From contig NZ_CP126080.1 of assembly GCF_030122805.1 (NCBI RefSeq), positions 3,477,001-3,541,000 of the forward strand: a stretch of 64,000 bases of DNA, written 5' to 3'. Made by a program: the position numbers and the translations under genes. Shown here piece after piece: positions 38,408-51,086 of this stretch. The stretch's first letter is position 1, and every line of letters begins with the position of its first letter. Source of the DNA: Mesobacillus sp. AQ2. GTDB taxonomy: Bacteria > Bacillota > Bacilli > Bacillales > Cytobacillaceae. The notes under the pieces were generated by a model. The model was not told where the DNA came from. It made no database searches and saw nothing but the letters and a program-made list of their open reading frames with translations.

Positions 38408-38616
38408 TTCAGGCTCCTTTCATCGTAAAATTTTTCCTTGCGAATTAACTTTTAGGAAGCGGCCGGAAATTGCGTAGAGTTCCGGACTATTTTTTAAGCT
38501 ATTCTTTCTTCTGGAAGACTTTGCATTAAAAGATAGCGAGAATAGTGTCTTTCGTGCCGTTAATTGCAATACTCATGGTCATTAATTGCGCCATCAGTCA
38601 CTATTTGGTATAAACA
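38408..38616. other. Long leuC-leuD spacer
   Basis: 209 bp inside the operon where B. subtilis has only a short junction. It contains two near-copies of a TTAATTGC-type element (GTTAATTGCAATACTCATGG and CATTAATTGCGCC) and the short complementary blocks CCGGAAATT/AGTTCCGG. No frame with a ribosome site was found; leuD has its own strong RBS at the left end. It may be a small repeat or an RNA-processing site. Confidence 0.4.
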
Positions 38617-40026
38617 CTAAACCGTTACTCCAGCCATCGACCTGACATCAACAAAGTGTCCGTTAAGCGCAGCTGCAGCTGCCATAGCCGGGCTCACTAG
38701 ATGCGTCCGTGCTCCAGCACCCTGTCTTCCCTCAAAGTTCCGGTTTGAAGTGGAGGCGCAATGCTCCCCGGCTGGTACGATATCAGCATTCATGCTGAGG
38801 CACATGCTGCAGCCTGATTCCCTCCACTCAAATCCTGCTTCGATAAAAATAGCGGCTATGCCTTCTTCTTCTGCTGCCTTTTTCACCTGCTGGGAACCTG
38901 GTACGACAATCGCATTTACTCCTGCAGCGACCTTCTTCCCTTTGACAATCTCGGCGGCAGCACGGAGGTCCTCGATCCTTGAATTCGTACAGGAACCGAT
39001 GAATACTTTCGTCACGTGGATATCTTTGATAAGCTGACCTTCCTCAAGTCCCATATATTCAAAGGCTCTTTGAACGGATTTCTTTTCTGCATCCGTTTCA
39101 CATTCTGCTAAATATGGCACTCTTTCCGTAACCGGGGCCGTCATCGCTGGGTTCGTTCCCCAGCTGACCATCGGTGCGATTTCTCTTCCATCAACTTCAA
39201 TCACATCGTCATGCTCCGCATCTTCATCAGAGGCAAGCTTCTGCCATTCAAGGATATGATCAAGAAACGCATCTCCCTGTGGTGCATACTTCCTTCCATT
39301 AAGGTAGGCGAAAGTCTTTTCATCAGGAGCAACGATTGATGCTTTTGCCCCGCCCTCGATTGACATATTGCAAAGCGTCATCCTTTCTTCCATCGACATA
39401 TTCCTGATCACATCGCCGCAAAATTCAATAACATATCCTGTACCGAATTTGACGCCATATTGACCGATAATAAACAGAATGACATCTTTGGCGCTGACTC
39501 CAGGCCCGAGTGAGCCGGAAACTTCGATTTTCAATGTTTTCGGTTTTGTCTGCCAGAGCGTTTGCGTAGCAAGAACATGTTCAACCTCACTTGTTCCTAT
39601 CCCGAAGGCAAGTGAACCGAAGGCTCCGTGTGTCGATGTGTGGCTGTCTCCGCAGACGATGGTCATCCCTGGCTTCGTCAAACCGAGCTCAGGCCCGATG
39701 ACATGGACGATTCCCTGTTCCGGACTGTCAAGGTCAGCGAGCGGAATTCCGAACTCCTCGCAATTATTCCTTAATGTGTCCATCTGGTTCCTGGCAACCT
39801 GGTCATTGATCTCCCGGCGATTAAGGGTGGGAACATTGTGGTCCATCGTCGCAAATGTCAGGTCAGGCCTCCTTACTGTCCGATTTTTCATCCTCAGCCC
39901 TGAAAAAGCCTGCGGGGAGGTCACTTCATGGACAAGATGCAAGTCAATGTATAATAGGTCCGGCCTGCCCTCTTCCATATGGACGACGTGCTTCTCCCAG
40001 ATTTTTTCAATGATCGTTTTTCCCAA
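38617..40026 (-). CDS. leuC: 3-isopropylmalate dehydratase large subunit
   Basis: 469 residues, aconitase family with a [4Fe-4S] cluster. Cysteines are visible in [15 protein letters not shown] and [25 protein letters not shown] is the substrate motif. Start TTG 40026 ([13 protein letters not shown]) is set by GGGGAGG seven nt upstream; ATG 40044 contains that site. It is preceded by a 73-bp gap to leuB. Confidence 0.97.
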   Translation of the reverse strand: MGKTIIEKIWEKHVVHMEEGRPDLLYIDLHLVHEVTSPQAFSGLRMKNRTVRRPDLTFATMDHNVPTLNRREINDQVARNQMDTLRNNCEEFGIPLADLDSPEQGIVHVIGPELGLTKPGMTIVCGDSHTSTHGAFGSLAFGIGTSEVEHVLATQTLWQTKPKTLKIEVSGSLGPGVSAKDVILFIIGQYGVKFGTGYVIEFCGDVIRNMSMEERMTLCNMSIEGGAKASIVAPDEKTFAYLNGRKYAPQGDAFLDHILEWQKLASDEDAEHDDVIEVDGREIAPMVSWGTNPAMTAPVTERVPYLAECETDAEKKSVQRAFEYMGLEEGQLIKDIHVTKVFIGSCTNSRIEDLRAAAEIVKGKKVAAGVNAIVVPGSQQVKKAAEEEGIAAIFIEAGFEWRESGCSMCLSMNADIVPAGEHCASTSNRNFEGRQGAGARTHLVSPAMAAAAALNGHFVDVRSMAGVTV

Positions 40027-40099
40027 AATAACCTCCCCTTTCATTTGTATATAAGATAGATTTATACTCAGTTAAGATCTTAGAATCATTAACACCGGT

Positions 40100-41212
40100 T
40101 TAAGCATAAGCACCCATGATATTGAAAATTGCTTCATTATCGAGAAGGGCAGCTTTGATTTCTTCGGCCATTTGTTCAGTTGTGACCGGGAAGCTTCCCA
40201 TTACAGCGATATCACGTGTCCTGCTTCCTGATTCAAGAACCTGCTTCACGGCGTTCTCGACTGCTTCTGCTTCCTCATCCAGCCCAAAAGACATTCTCAG
40301 CATCATCGCAGCTGAAAGGATCATCGCGATTGGGTTGGCAGCATTCATTCCGGCGATATCTGGTGCTGAACCATGGATCGGCTCATATAAATATGGTCCC
40401 TGGACTGAAACGCTGGCTGACGGCAGCATGCCAAGCGATCCGGTCAGCACCGAGGCTTCATCACTTAAAATATCTCCAAACATGTTTTCTGTTACAATTA
40501 CATCGAACTGCCGAGGATTTTTGATCAGCTGCATTGCTGCGTTATCCACGAGCATATGGTCAAGCTGCACATCCGGGAACTCTCTCGCGATTTCTTCAGC
40601 TGTTTCCCTCCACATTCGGCTTGATTCCAGGACATTGGCCTTATCCACTGAAGTGACCTTGCTTTTGCGCGTTGCGGCCAGCTCGAACGCGTAGCGAATG
40701 ACTCTCTCCATCTCTTTTTTCTGGTAAAACAAAGTATCTACTACAGAAGCTTCACCTTTTTGGACTGTCCGCTCACTCGGTTTCCCGAAGTAAAGCCCGC
40801 CTGTCAGTTCCCTGACTACGACCATATCAGCACCCTCGACGACTTCCTCGCGAAGCGGAGATACACCGGAAATACTGGAGTAATATTGGACTGGCCGGAC
40901 ATTCCCGTACAATCCAAGCTCTTTCCTGATTTTCAACAACCCTTTTTCAGGACGCAGATGCCCGGGCATCCCATCCCATTTCGGTCCGCCTACTGCCCCT
41001 AAAAGAACAGCATCGCTGGTTTTACAAAGATCCAGGGTGTGCTCCGGAAGCGGGGTTCCATACTCATCGATGGCTGCGCCGCCAATTTCTCCATACACAC
41101 AATGGAATTTGTGCCCGAAAAGCTCGGCTACTGCCTGGAGGATCGTGACCGCCCCCTTGCTTACTTCTTTACCTACGCCATCTCCTGGCAGGATTGCGAT
41201 CCTTTTTTCCAT
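40100..41212 (-). CDS. leuB: 3-isopropylmalate dehydrogenase
   Basis: 370 residues, beta-decarboxylating dehydrogenase family. It oxidises 3-isopropylmalate with NAD. The signature NMFGDILSDEASVLTGSLGMLPSAS and the N-terminal AILPGDGVGKEV are clear. GTGGAGG at 41222-41228 is the RBS for ATG 41212 (MEKRIAILPG); the in-frame GTG at 41227 overlaps it. Confidence 0.97.
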   Translation of the reverse strand: MEKRIAILPGDGVGKEVSKGAVTILQAVAELFGHKFHCVYGEIGGAAIDEYGTPLPEHTLDLCKTSDAVLLGAVGGPKWDGMPGHLRPEKGLLKIRKELGLYGNVRPVQYYSSISGVSPLREEVVEGADMVVVRELTGGLYFGKPSERTVQKGEASVVDTLFYQKKEMERVIRYAFELAATRKSKVTSVDKANVLESSRMWRETAEEIAREFPDVQLDHMLVDNAAMQLIKNPRQFDVIVTENMFGDILSDEASVLTGSLGMLPSASVSVQGPYLYEPIHGSAPDIAGMNAANPIAMILSAAMMLRMSFGLDEEAEAVENAVKQVLESGSRTRDIAVMGSFPVTTEQMAEEIKAALLDNEAIFNIMGAYA

Positions 41213-41245
41213 TACACTCGCCTCCACTTTTTTAGTAGTTGTTGA

Positions 41246-43808
<2,563 letters not shown>

Positions 43809-43831
43809 CTATTTAAAAAATTGGTTTTTGA

Positions 43832-44347
43832 TCAGACAAAAGAAAATGTTTTTTGCTGGCTGGTCCGCTGGTTCCCCCGCGGGAATGCAGTCGTTCCAGT
43901 CCGGGCCAGCTCCCTGATTCCATATGGTTTGATCAGATCGATAAATGCCTCGATTTTTTCCGTTTCACCTGTCAATTGGATGATGATGCTATCCTTACTC
44001 ACATCAATCACCGATGCCCGGAATGGTTCTATGATGGAGTAGATTTCTGCCCGATTCTGGGGAAGGACCGGCACTTTCACAAGAACCAGCTCACGGGCGA
44101 CTATCGCCTGGTCGCTGATATCCGCCACCTTCAGCACATCGATCTGCTTGTTCAACTGCTTCGTGATCTGCTCAACCATCCCGTCATTCTCCACATGGAC
44201 AACACAGGTCATCCGGGAGACTCCTTCCTGCTCTGTAAGACCAACCGAAATGCTTTCAATATTGTAATTTCGTTTTGTAAAAAGATTGGTGATCCTGTTC
44301 AAGACTCCGGGCCGGTTCAGGACCGTCATCGTTATGATTCGCTTCAT
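43832..44347 (-). CDS. ilvH: Acetolactate synthase small (regulatory) subunit
   Basis: 171 residues. N-terminal ACT domain ([31 protein letters not shown]) binds valine or other effectors; the C-terminal domain (about 80-160) is also ferredoxin-like. It stimulates and regulates IlvB. The ATG overlaps the ilvB stop (ATGA). The C-terminal end ([15 protein letters not shown]) extends slightly beyond typical homologues. Confidence 0.96.
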   Translation of the reverse strand: MKRIITMTVLNRPGVLNRITNLFTKRNYNIESISVGLTEQEGVSRMTCVVHVENDGMVEQITKQLNKQIDVLKVADISDQAIVARELVLVKVPVLPQNRAEIYSIIEPFRASVIDVSKDSIIIQLTGETEKIEAFIDLIKPYGIRELARTGTTAFPRGNQRTSQQKTFSFV

Positions 44348-46059
44348 TTCCTCACTCCCACCATTTCGTGGATTCCTTTTCCTGGGGCAATCATTGGATA
44401 TACATTTTCAGCTCCATCGACCCTGAAATCGAGCAGCACCGGTTCATTGTCATTGAGCACTTCATCCAGGATGGCATGCGCTTCAGCTTCGGAGTGGATT
44501 TCAAACCCTTTGATGCCATATGCTTCAGCCAGTTTTACGAAGGATGGCTGTATCGGATTTTTGCTGTGAGAATACCTTTCCTGGTAGAAAATCTCCTGCC
44601 ATTGCCTTACCATCCCAAGTGCCTTGTTATTGAAAATCGCAATCTTGATCGGCAGCTGGAATTCGGCAATCACAGCCAGCTCCTGGGTTGACATCTGGAA
44701 ACCGCCATCACCGAGAACGGCGACTACGCAAGCCTGCGGGTCTGCCAGCTGTGCGCCTATACTGGCTGGAAGACCAAATCCCATTGTTCCGAGCCCTCCT
44801 GAGGTGACCCATCGATCAGCTGTTTTGAACTGATAGTATTGAGCAGCCCACATTTGATGCTGACCGACATCGGTAACGACAATCGCTTCGCCTGCTGTTT
44901 TTTCATATAGCAGTTCCATGACCTTTTGCGGTTTTAGAATTTCATTGTCTTCGTAATGAAAAGGAAATTCATTTTTCCAGGACTCCAGAGTTTCAATCCA
45001 TTCTTGCTGCTGCGGAGGTTTCCCTTCGAGCTTGAGCAGCTGTTTTAAAGCTTCCCTGGCATCTCCTACAACCGGAATCTTCGTAGGCACGTTCTTCCCG
45101 ATTTCCGCAGGGTCTATATCAATATGGGCGACAGTTGCTTTTGGCGCAAAGTGCTGCAGGTTGCCTGTCAGCCGGTCATCAAAGCGTGCCCCGATATTGA
45201 TCAGCAAGTCACAATGATAGAGAGCCATGTTGGCCGTATAGCAGCCATGCATCCCCGCCATCCCCATAAACTGTTTATGTCCTGCGGGAAATCCACCCAA
45301 GCCCAGCAGTGTGTGGACCACCGGAATGTTCTGCTGTTCAGCGTATTCTTTTAATAGATTTGATGCCTTTGAATGAAGGATGCCAGCTCCAGCGAGGATG
45401 ACTGGTCTTTTTGCCTTGCTGACTGCTTCTGACAGCTTTCTGACTTGCAGGAAATTCGGCTCCGTTGTCGGCTGATAACCTGGTAAATAAATTTCCTGAT
45501 CTGCCGACTCCGGTTCTGCCAGTATTCCCGACGCAAGGTCCTTTGGAAAATCGATGACCACCGGACCAGGCCTGCCGCTTGTCGCAATATAAAAAGCTTC
45601 CTTGATGATCCGTGGGATGTCTTTGATCTCCCTGACCTGATAGTTATACTTCGTGATTGGGGTGGTGATTCCCAGAATGTCAGCTTCCTGGAAGGCATCT
45701 GTACCGATGACCCCTGTCGCCACCTGGCCGGTGAAAACGACCAGCGGCAGCGAATCCATCATCGCATCGGCAATGCCGGTGATGATGTTGGTCGCGCCCG
45801 GTCCAGAAGTTGCGATGACCACACCCGGTTTCCCGCTGATCCGCGCATATCCTTCAGCCGCATGGATTCCTCCCTGTTCATGCCTTGGCAGCACATGAAG
45901 GATCTTAGAATCATAGAGTTTGTCGTAAATCGGGAGGACAGCTCCTCCTGGGTAGCCGAAAATGACTTCGACGTTTTCCTTTTCCAGAGCCTTTAGCAGC
46001 AAATCTGCGCCGCTCACTTTACTCGTTTTAGCCTTTGTTTCCTTCAAGGCAGCTTCCAT
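44344..46059 (-). CDS. ilvB: Acetolactate synthase large subunit
   Basis: 571 residues, ThDP-dependent. It makes acetolactate or acetohydroxybutyrate from pyruvate and 2-ketobutyrate. N-domain with the catalytic Glu region [34 protein letters not shown]; ThDP/Mg motif [30 protein letters not shown] in the C-domain. RBS GGGAGG. First gene of ilvBHC-leuABCD after the T-box leader. Confidence 0.97.
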   Translation of the reverse strand: MEAALKETKAKTSKVSGADLLLKALEKENVEVIFGYPGGAVLPIYDKLYDSKILHVLPRHEQGGIHAAEGYARISGKPGVVIATSGPGATNIITGIADAMMDSLPLVVFTGQVATGVIGTDAFQEADILGITTPITKYNYQVREIKDIPRIIKEAFYIATSGRPGPVVIDFPKDLASGILAEPESADQEIYLPGYQPTTEPNFLQVRKLSEAVSKAKRPVILAGAGILHSKASNLLKEYAEQQNIPVVHTLLGLGGFPAGHKQFMGMAGMHGCYTANMALYHCDLLINIGARFDDRLTGNLQHFAPKATVAHIDIDPAEIGKNVPTKIPVVGDAREALKQLLKLEGKPPQQQEWIETLESWKNEFPFHYEDNEILKPQKVMELLYEKTAGEAIVVTDVGQHQMWAAQYYQFKTADRWVTSGGLGTMGFGLPASIGAQLADPQACVVAVLGDGGFQMSTQELAVIAEFQLPIKIAIFNNKALGMVRQWQEIFYQERYSHSKNPIQPSFVKLAEAYGIKGFEIHSEAEAHAILDEVLNDNEPVLLDFRVDGAENVYPMIAPGKGIHEMVGVRK

Positions 46060-46089
46060 TTATCGAACCTCCCATATTTGGATTCACTG

Positions 46090-46395
46090 TATTTTTTCAA
46101 AATAAAAAAGCCCATCCATCTCCATATGCCTAAGGTTTCCCAGGCAAAGGGATGGAATAGGCTTTATCTCCTTGTTCCACGGTACCACCCTTCTTCACGC
46201 TTAACGCGTGCGCTCGTGATTTTGATAACAAGTGCGTTGCACTCGACCAGTTTTACTAGTATCCTTTCAAACTGGCGCTCCAGGGTGAGTTCATTCAATA
46301 CGGCATCACCGGCTTCCAGCTAACCCGGCTCTCTGTGCATGCTGATCGCATTGAATTACTTGTCCCTGTCTTCGCTTTATCTATATTCGATTAAA
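46090..46395 (-). promoter_or_regulatory. T-box riboswitch leader of ilvB operon (Leu)
   Basis: Minus strand carries the T-box core AAGGGTGGTACCGTGGAACA (plus 46176-46192) and, downstream, a terminator with AAAGCCTATTCCATC pairing to GATGGATGGGCTTT then T-run (46100-46168). Stem I has AGAGAG and GCTGGAAG elements; specifier CTC (plus 46287-46289, in GAACTCACC) fits leucine, as in the B. subtilis ilv-leu leader. The operon is thus induced when tRNA-Leu is uncharged. Confidence 0.93.
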
Positions 46396-46410
46396 AACCC
46401 AGATAGGTTG

Positions 46411-46426
46411 ATGTTGTTTGCAACAT
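46411..46426. promoter_or_regulatory. Inverted repeat upstream of ilvB leader
   Basis: ATGTTG TTTG CAACAT, a 6-bp perfect inverted repeat embedded in a longer TTGAT...ATCAA symmetry, between ilvE and the T-box leader, close to where the leader transcript should start. It does not fit the cre or TnrA consensus. It may be an operator. I could not assign -35/-10 boxes with confidence. Confidence 0.35.
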
Positions 46427-46455
46427 AATCAACTAAGCTTGACATAAAACTATAT

Positions 46456-47358
46456 TTAACTGACTTGATGGGCTGTCTCCGGATAGACCTGGATGCCATC
46501 GGCTACAACAGTAGCCCTGAATTCCTTCAGGATGTTTTGGGTATGCTCGCCTGGCATCCCATCGCCGATGACTCTTCCATCCACTTTGACAACGGCGATC
46601 ACTTCGGCTGCAGTTCCGGTAAGGAACACTTCATCTGCCGTGTAAACATCATGGCGGGTAAACGGTTCTTCCTTCACCTCGTATCCTAGTTTAGAAGCAA
46701 TTTCAATCACCGCGCTCCTTGTGATTCCTTCAAGGGCCCCTACATAACTAGGCGGGGTAAGGAAAGTGTTGCCTCTTACGATAAAAATATTATCCGCGGA
46801 CCCCTCGGCAACATAGCCCTGGTCATTCAGCATCAGAGCCTCGCTCACATTGGCCAGATGCGCCTCAATCTTTACGAGGACATTATTTAAATAATTCAGT
46901 GACTTCACTTTCGGGCTTAAAACATCAGGACGGTTTCTTCTAGTCGCCACCGTAACAATCTCAAGTCCGCTCTCATACAATTCCTTCGGGAAGATGGACA
47001 GCGGCTCCACAATGATAACGACATTCGCATTAGGGCACTTATACGGATCCAGTCCCAGGTCACCAACACCCCGTGACACGACCACCCGGATATAGGCATC
47101 TCTTAATCGGTTCCGTTCTACTGTCTCTACTACAAGATCAGTGAACTCCTCTTTAGAGTGTGGCATATTCAGCATGATGGATTTAGCTGACCGGTAAAGA
47201 CGGTCCATATGTTCTTCCATCCTGAAAATATTGCCGCTGTATACCCGTATCCCTTCAAAAATACCGTCTCCGTATAAAAATCCATGATCATATACCGAAA
47301 TCTTAGCATTTTCCTTGGTGACGAATTCCCCGTTTAAGTAGATCCACTGCTCGGGCAC
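46456..47358 (-). CDS. ilvE: Branched-chain amino acid aminotransferase
   Basis: 300 residues, class IV PLP aminotransferase. It interconverts Leu, Ile, Val and their keto acids. PLP lysine in SPKVKSLNYLNNV, plus EGSADNIFIVRG and LEGITRSAVIEIA. Start is GTG 47358 with AAAGGAG. It has its own promoter region upstream and lies before the T-box, so it is not controlled by that leader; B. subtilis lacks an ilvE at this spot. A candidate CodY box lies 170 bp upstream. Confidence 0.95.
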   Translation of the reverse strand: MPEQWIYLNGEFVTKENAKISVYDHGFLYGDGIFEGIRVYSGNIFRMEEHMDRLYRSAKSIMLNMPHSKEEFTDLVVETVERNRLRDAYIRVVVSRGVGDLGLDPYKCPNANVVIIVEPLSIFPKELYESGLEIVTVATRRNRPDVLSPKVKSLNYLNNVLVKIEAHLANVSEALMLNDQGYVAEGSADNIFIVRGNTFLTPPSYVGALEGITRSAVIEIASKLGYEVKEEPFTRHDVYTADEVFLTGTAAEVIAVVKVDGRVIGDGMPGEHTQNILKEFRATVVADGIQVYPETAHQVS

Positions 47359-47529
47359 AACACAACACTCCTTTAATGAATAGACGCTTTAAATGAATAA
47401 AATTAGGTTTAAAAAAAATACAATTTTACACAATGGGCTGTTGCAAAAACTGCATTGGTGAAACTTGTATTTTTATATTTGAGGATTATCTTACGCCCAT
47501 TTATCAGCCTCGTCAACACCCTTTTTCTA

Positions 47530-47544
47530 AATTATTTGATAATT
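47530..47544. promoter_or_regulatory. Candidate CodY box upstream of ilvE
   Basis: AATTATTTGATAATT matches the CodY consensus AATTTTCWGAAAATT at 12 of 15 positions and is itself near palindromic. CodY represses branched-chain genes in Bacillus, so the location is logical; AT-rich sequence makes chance matches common. The rest of 47359-47635 is AT-rich and non-coding. Confidence 0.4.
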
Positions 47545-47635
47545 TTGACTTGTTGACCAATCTGTATACGCTTACATTGTTGATATATTCACATTTATAA
47601 TTTTTTAATTTTTTTTCTCTTTAGGGTTCCTGAGC

Positions 47636-47669
47636 ATAAAAAAAACTCACCTTCCATGAAGGTGAGTTA
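47636..47669 (-). terminator. Terminator after tRNA-Arg
   Basis: Minus strand AACTCACCTTC ATG GAAGGTGAGTT followed by TTTTTTT. It ends the tRNA transcript. Confidence 0.93.
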
Positions 47670-47685
47670 AGGTATGTAGTTTAAA

Positions 47686-47762
47686 TGGCGTCCCAGGAGA
47701 GATTCGAACTCCCGACCGTACGCTTAGAAGGCGTATGCTCTATCCGGCTGAGCTACTGGGAC
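47686..47762 (-). tRNA. tRNA-Arg (anticodon UCU)
   Basis: A 77-nt cloverleaf on the minus strand: acceptor GTCCCAG/CTGGGAC, D arm GCTC...GAGC, anticodon arm TACGC-CTTCTAA-GCGTA with anticodon TCT (reads AGA/AGG), T arm GGGAG-TTCGAAT-CTCTC, discriminator G and an encoded CCA end (plus 47686-47688). Confidence 0.97.
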
Positions 47763-47882
47763 ATAGTTGTTTTTTAAAGACAAGATTTATTATATTAGGC
47801 TAATAACAAAATGTCAATATGAAACCTAAACTTTTTTCCGAGGGGAAAGATTGATTCCCCTCAGAAAACTATTATAGTAGTA

Positions 47883-48407
47883 TCAGTCTTTTTTGTGAAG
47901 TGTAAACTCCTGCCTTAAGTCGGATAATTCTCCGTTACCATAGTCAAAGATCCTTAATAAGACTTTATTACTGTCCAGCTCGAGGATCACATAGGTCTTT
48001 TCAATTCTGCCGCGAGGAAGTCTGATGCTTCCCGGGTTGATGAAAAGCACATCATCGACCATTTCAGCACCGAGAATATGCGAGTGTCCAAAACAAACAA
48101 TATCTGCCTCTGCTTCTTTGGCCTTATAGTACAGGTTCACGAGTGTGGATTTCACTGAGTATAAATGCCCGTGTGTCACAAGAATTTTCAGGCCGCTTAA
48201 GTCGTGGACTTCATTGTCAGGATAATTGCCGTAAAAATCGCAATTCCCTTTGACTGACCTGAAATTCATAATGGCAGGATCCTTCTCGGAAAGCTCCGAA
48301 TCACCGCAGTGAATCATCAGGTCTACATCCCTTCCGTGCTCTCTTTCGATTCCTTCCAGCACCTCTGTTGACCCATGGCTGTCACTGACAATCAGCACTT
48401 TACTCAT
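47883..48407 (-). CDS. ysnB: YsnB, MJ0936/YfcE-type metallophosphoesterase
   Basis: 174 residues, calcineurin-like fold with all five metal motifs: SDSHG, IHCGDSE, GNCDF, VTHGHLYS and CFGHSH. It is probably a metal-dependent phosphodiesterase of unknown physiological substrate. It lies 5 bp after rdgB, as in the B. subtilis rph-ysnA-ysnB operon. RBS GGAG before ATG 48407. Confidence 0.93.
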   Translation of the reverse strand: MSKVLIVSDSHGSTEVLEGIEREHGRDVDLMIHCGDSELSEKDPAIMNFRSVKGNCDFYGNYPDNEVHDLSGLKILVTHGHLYSVKSTLVNLYYKAKEAEADIVCFGHSHILGAEMVDDVLFINPGSIRLPRGRIEKTYVILELDSNKVLLRIFDYGNGELSDLRQEFTLHKKD

Positions 48408-48412
48408 ATCGT

Positions 48413-49006
48413 TTACTCCCGTTCCTTGAGAACTTCATCCAGTTTCCTGATCGCATTGGCCCGGTGGCTGATGCTGTTTTTTTGCTCTGAAGTCAATTCT
48501 GCCATGCCTTTCCCTTCTGTCTCAACGAAGAAAATCGGGTCATAGCCAAACCCATTGCTGCCCCTTCGTTCACGAAGGATTCTCCCCTCACATGTCCCGA
48601 AAACCGTCAATGTTTCCTTGCCTGGCTCAGCCATCGCCAATGCACAGCAAAATCTGGCAGTCCGTTCGTTTTCTGGCACATTTTGAAGTCCATCGAGAAC
48701 TTTGTCGATGTTTGCTTCGTCATTCTTTTCAATTCCTGCATATCGTGCCGAATAGACACCAGGGCGGCCATCCAGCGCGTCAATTTCAAGTCCTGAATCG
48801 TCTGCGATCACCCGGACTCCGAGTACTCTGGCAATTGTCTCGGCTTTCAGGACTGCATTCTCCTCGAAAGTCGAACCAGTTTCTTCAACATCCTCAAGCT
48901 CCGGGTAGTCAAGCAGTGTTTTTACAGTAAGTCCTTTAGGCAAAAATAACTTCTCGAACTCCTTTGCTTTCCCCTTATTTTTTGTTGCGATAATAACTGA
49001 TTCCAT
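48413..49006 (-). CDS. rdgB: RdgB/HAM1 non-canonical purine NTP pyrophosphatase (YsnA)
   Basis: 197 residues. It hydrolyses dITP, XTP and ITP to monophosphates, cleaning nucleotide pools. Motifs: [15 protein letters not shown] (N-terminal substrate loop), [24 protein letters not shown] and [10 protein letters not shown]. Start ATG 49006 ([12 protein letters not shown]) is set by AGGGGAG on the rph stop; the frame runs 33 codons further into rph. Confidence 0.96.
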   Translation of the reverse strand: MESVIIATKNKGKAKEFEKLFLPKGLTVKTLLDYPELEDVEETGSTFEENAVLKAETIARVLGVRVIADDSGLEIDALDGRPGVYSARYAGIEKNDEANIDKVLDGLQNVPENERTARFCCALAMAEPGKETLTVFGTCEGRILRERRGSNGFGYDPIFFVETEGKGMAELTSEQKNSISHRANAIRKLDEVLKERE

Positions 49007-49019
49007 TTTTAGATCTCCC

Positions 49020-49775
49020 CTAGCGCTTTTTTGCTCTCTCGATCTTTGCGGCCAATTCCTCACCGAGTGCAGACTTTTGCAATTCGAATAATTCCGTAAT
49101 CCCATCCTGTGCAGCCTTCAATAGCTCCTGCAGCTGACTGTAGGAAAATGTAGCTTCCTCTCCTGTTCCCTGCAATTCAACGAATTCTCCATTGCCCGTC
49201 ATCACCACATTCATGTCGACATGGGCAGCCGAATCTTCTACATAATTCAGGTCCACAACAACTTTTCCATCTTTCAAGACACCAACGCTTGTTGCTGCCA
49301 GTAAATCATTTACCGGGAAAGCAGACAGCTTCTTTTGCTTACTAAGCTTCTCAAGAGCCTGTGCCATGGCAATAAATGCTCCTGTAATCGATGCCGTCCG
49401 GGTGCCTCCATCTGCCTGGATGACATCACAGTCAACCCAGACCGTCCGCTCGCCAATAGCCTCCAGATTCACGACCGCGCGCAAAGCCCTGCCAATCAGA
49501 CGCTGGATTTCCATTGTTCTTCCAGAAATTTTCCCTTTTGCCGCCTCACGAATATTCCTTTGCTCTGTCGCTCTAGGCAGCATGGAATACTCAGCCGTGA
49601 TCCATCCTTTTCCCTCGCCGCGCATGAATGGCGGCACCCGATCCTCAATGCTCGCGGTACAGATTACTTTCGTATCGCCCACAGAAATCAGCACAGAGCC
49701 CTCAGGGTGTTTTAAATAATCGGTTTCTATATGTATTGGTCTTAATTGTAAGGGTTCTCGCCCATCGTATCTCAT
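49020..49775 (-). CDS. rph: Ribonuclease PH
   Basis: 251 residues, phosphorolytic 3'-5' exoribonuclease trimming tRNA 3' ends. Motifs: [72 protein letters not shown], with Arg86 and Arg126-type phosphate-binding residues evident ([16 protein letters not shown]). RBS GGAGGG before ATG 49775. First in rph-rdgB-ysnB. Confidence 0.97.
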   Translation of the reverse strand: MRYDGREPLQLRPIHIETDYLKHPEGSVLISVGDTKVICTASIEDRVPPFMRGEGKGWITAEYSMLPRATEQRNIREAAKGKISGRTMEIQRLIGRALRAVVNLEAIGERTVWVDCDVIQADGGTRTASITGAFIAMAQALEKLSKQKKLSAFPVNDLLAATSVGVLKDGKVVVDLNYVEDSAAHVDMNVVMTGNGEFVELQGTGEEATFSYSQLQELLKAAQDGITELFELQKSALGEELAAKIERAKKR

Positions 49776-49827
49776 TTAAAGCCCTCCTTAGCATGTTCAA
49801 GCAGTTTGCCTGGAACAACAATAAATA

Positions 49828-49852
49828 AGAGGCAGGAAAATCGCCTGCCTCT
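49828..49852 (-). terminator. gerM terminator
   Basis: Stem AGAGGCAGG / CCTGCCTCT, 7-nt loop, then minus-strand TATTTATTG; between gerM and rph. The T-run is weak, so some read-through to rph is possible. Confidence 0.7.
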
Positions 49853-49888
49853 TTGAATGTCTTTAATTAGTATATCAAAATTTTGTTA

Positions 49889-50959
49889 TTAAAAACTACC
49901 TGTGTTTACTTTTTCAGGTCTTGTGACTGGCTCTGCCAGTTTCTCGCCCTTTTCTGACAGCACATCTGCCTTTCCATTCACCGTCAGTGCCACACTCTTG
50001 ACACCTTCCTGCTCTGTCAGTGACAACACAAGAGAATTCAGCAGATGTTCAGATACCATTTTTTCTTCCAGGCTTCCGAAAATAGATTCGTTGAAGTTCA
50101 ACGTTACCTTGCCATCTTCGATCTTTGGCTCATCAAGCAGCTTCACACCGGACTGGAAATCCGACAGCAGATTCGAAGCATATGCTGGACCCTCAACAAG
50201 CTCATTGACAATGGCAGTGATATTATCTTTCTGATCATTGCTGACACGCTTGGTTACCGGAACATAGTAGTACGCGCCTTCTTCACCGCCAATATAATAA
50301 ACGGTCACTGCTTTCGTATTAGTGATATCTACGACATCTGAATTGTCGACATTGATGCCATCAGCACGGCTCAACTCTTCGCCGATTGGAGTTCCATTCA
50401 CAGGCATCGCTTCGAGCGGCGTGCCATTCATCTGGAGTTTCACCTCATCGATGGAATCAAATTGTGTAAGCGTCCAGGTCACCGCTTGAAGGATTCTTTT
50501 CTCATCCTCTTTTTTGTAGGTTGCGAATTCCTTTGAAAAATCAACCGTTGCTGTCCCGTCCTTGATGTTCAGTGTCATTTGCGTGTCAGCTGGGAGGACG
50601 GCCCTGAAGCCATTAGGGAGCATTTGCTCCACAGGGCCATTGGCCACGAGGTATTCCAATGCCTGCTTGGCGACACTCTCTGTTTTTGGAAGTTCCATCG
50701 TCTGGGAGACGACATATCCATTTTTATCAATCAGGTACAGTTCTGTCTGGATGGATGTCTCCACCGCTTCTTTACCATTCTCTTTTGTTTCAGTCGTAAC
50801 ATTTTCATCAAGCGCTTCCCCATTCTCCATGAGAGTCACGTCCTGAGGCGGGTCGATCTTCTTCTTCTCCTCGCCCCCGAATAGACCACAGCCTGACAGG
50901 AATACAGTAGTTGCCAATGTAGCAGCTGTAACGACCACAGCCTTTTTATTTTTTGACAT
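49889..50959 (-). CDS. gerM: GerM, spore germination/cortex lipoprotein
   Basis: 356 residues: lipoprotein signal with lipobox LSGC (Cys24), a short Glu/Lys linker, and two GerM domains (about 75-195 and 225-335) with repeated TATVDFSKEF / KVTLNFNESIF and PNGF-type loops. GerM takes part in forespore engulfment and cortex assembly; in B. subtilis it interacts with the SpoIIQ-SpoIIIAG system. GGAGGG sets ATG 50959. Confidence 0.95.
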   Translation of the reverse strand: MSKNKKAVVVTAATLATTVFLSGCGLFGGEEKKKIDPPQDVTLMENGEALDENVTTETKENGKEAVETSIQTELYLIDKNGYVVSQTMELPKTESVAKQALEYLVANGPVEQMLPNGFRAVLPADTQMTLNIKDGTATVDFSKEFATYKKEDEKRILQAVTWTLTQFDSIDEVKLQMNGTPLEAMPVNGTPIGEELSRADGINVDNSDVVDITNTKAVTVYYIGGEEGAYYYVPVTKRVSNDQKDNITAIVNELVEGPAYASNLLSDFQSGVKLLDEPKIEDGKVTLNFNESIFGSLEEKMVSEHLLNSLVLSLTEQEGVKSVALTVNGKADVLSEKGEKLAEPVTRPEKVNTGSF

Positions 50960-51055
50960 ATAAATCCCTCCAAAGACAGTTTGTACTATCATGTATACGA
51001 GCCTTTCGATATTTTAGACCCTCTTTGGTAAGATTTTTAGTATAAACTGAAAACA

Positions 51056-51082
51056 AAAAGACCTCCATCTCTGGAGGTCTAT
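51056..51082 (-). terminator. racE terminator
   Basis: Minus strand AGACCTCC, AGAGAT loop, GGAGGTCT then TTTTGTTTTC, immediately after the racE stop. Confidence 0.95.
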
Positions 51083-51086
51083 AACA

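Noticed and set aside
46411..46426. cre or TnrA site upstream of ilvB
   Set aside because: The inverted repeat fails several fixed positions of both consensus sequences.
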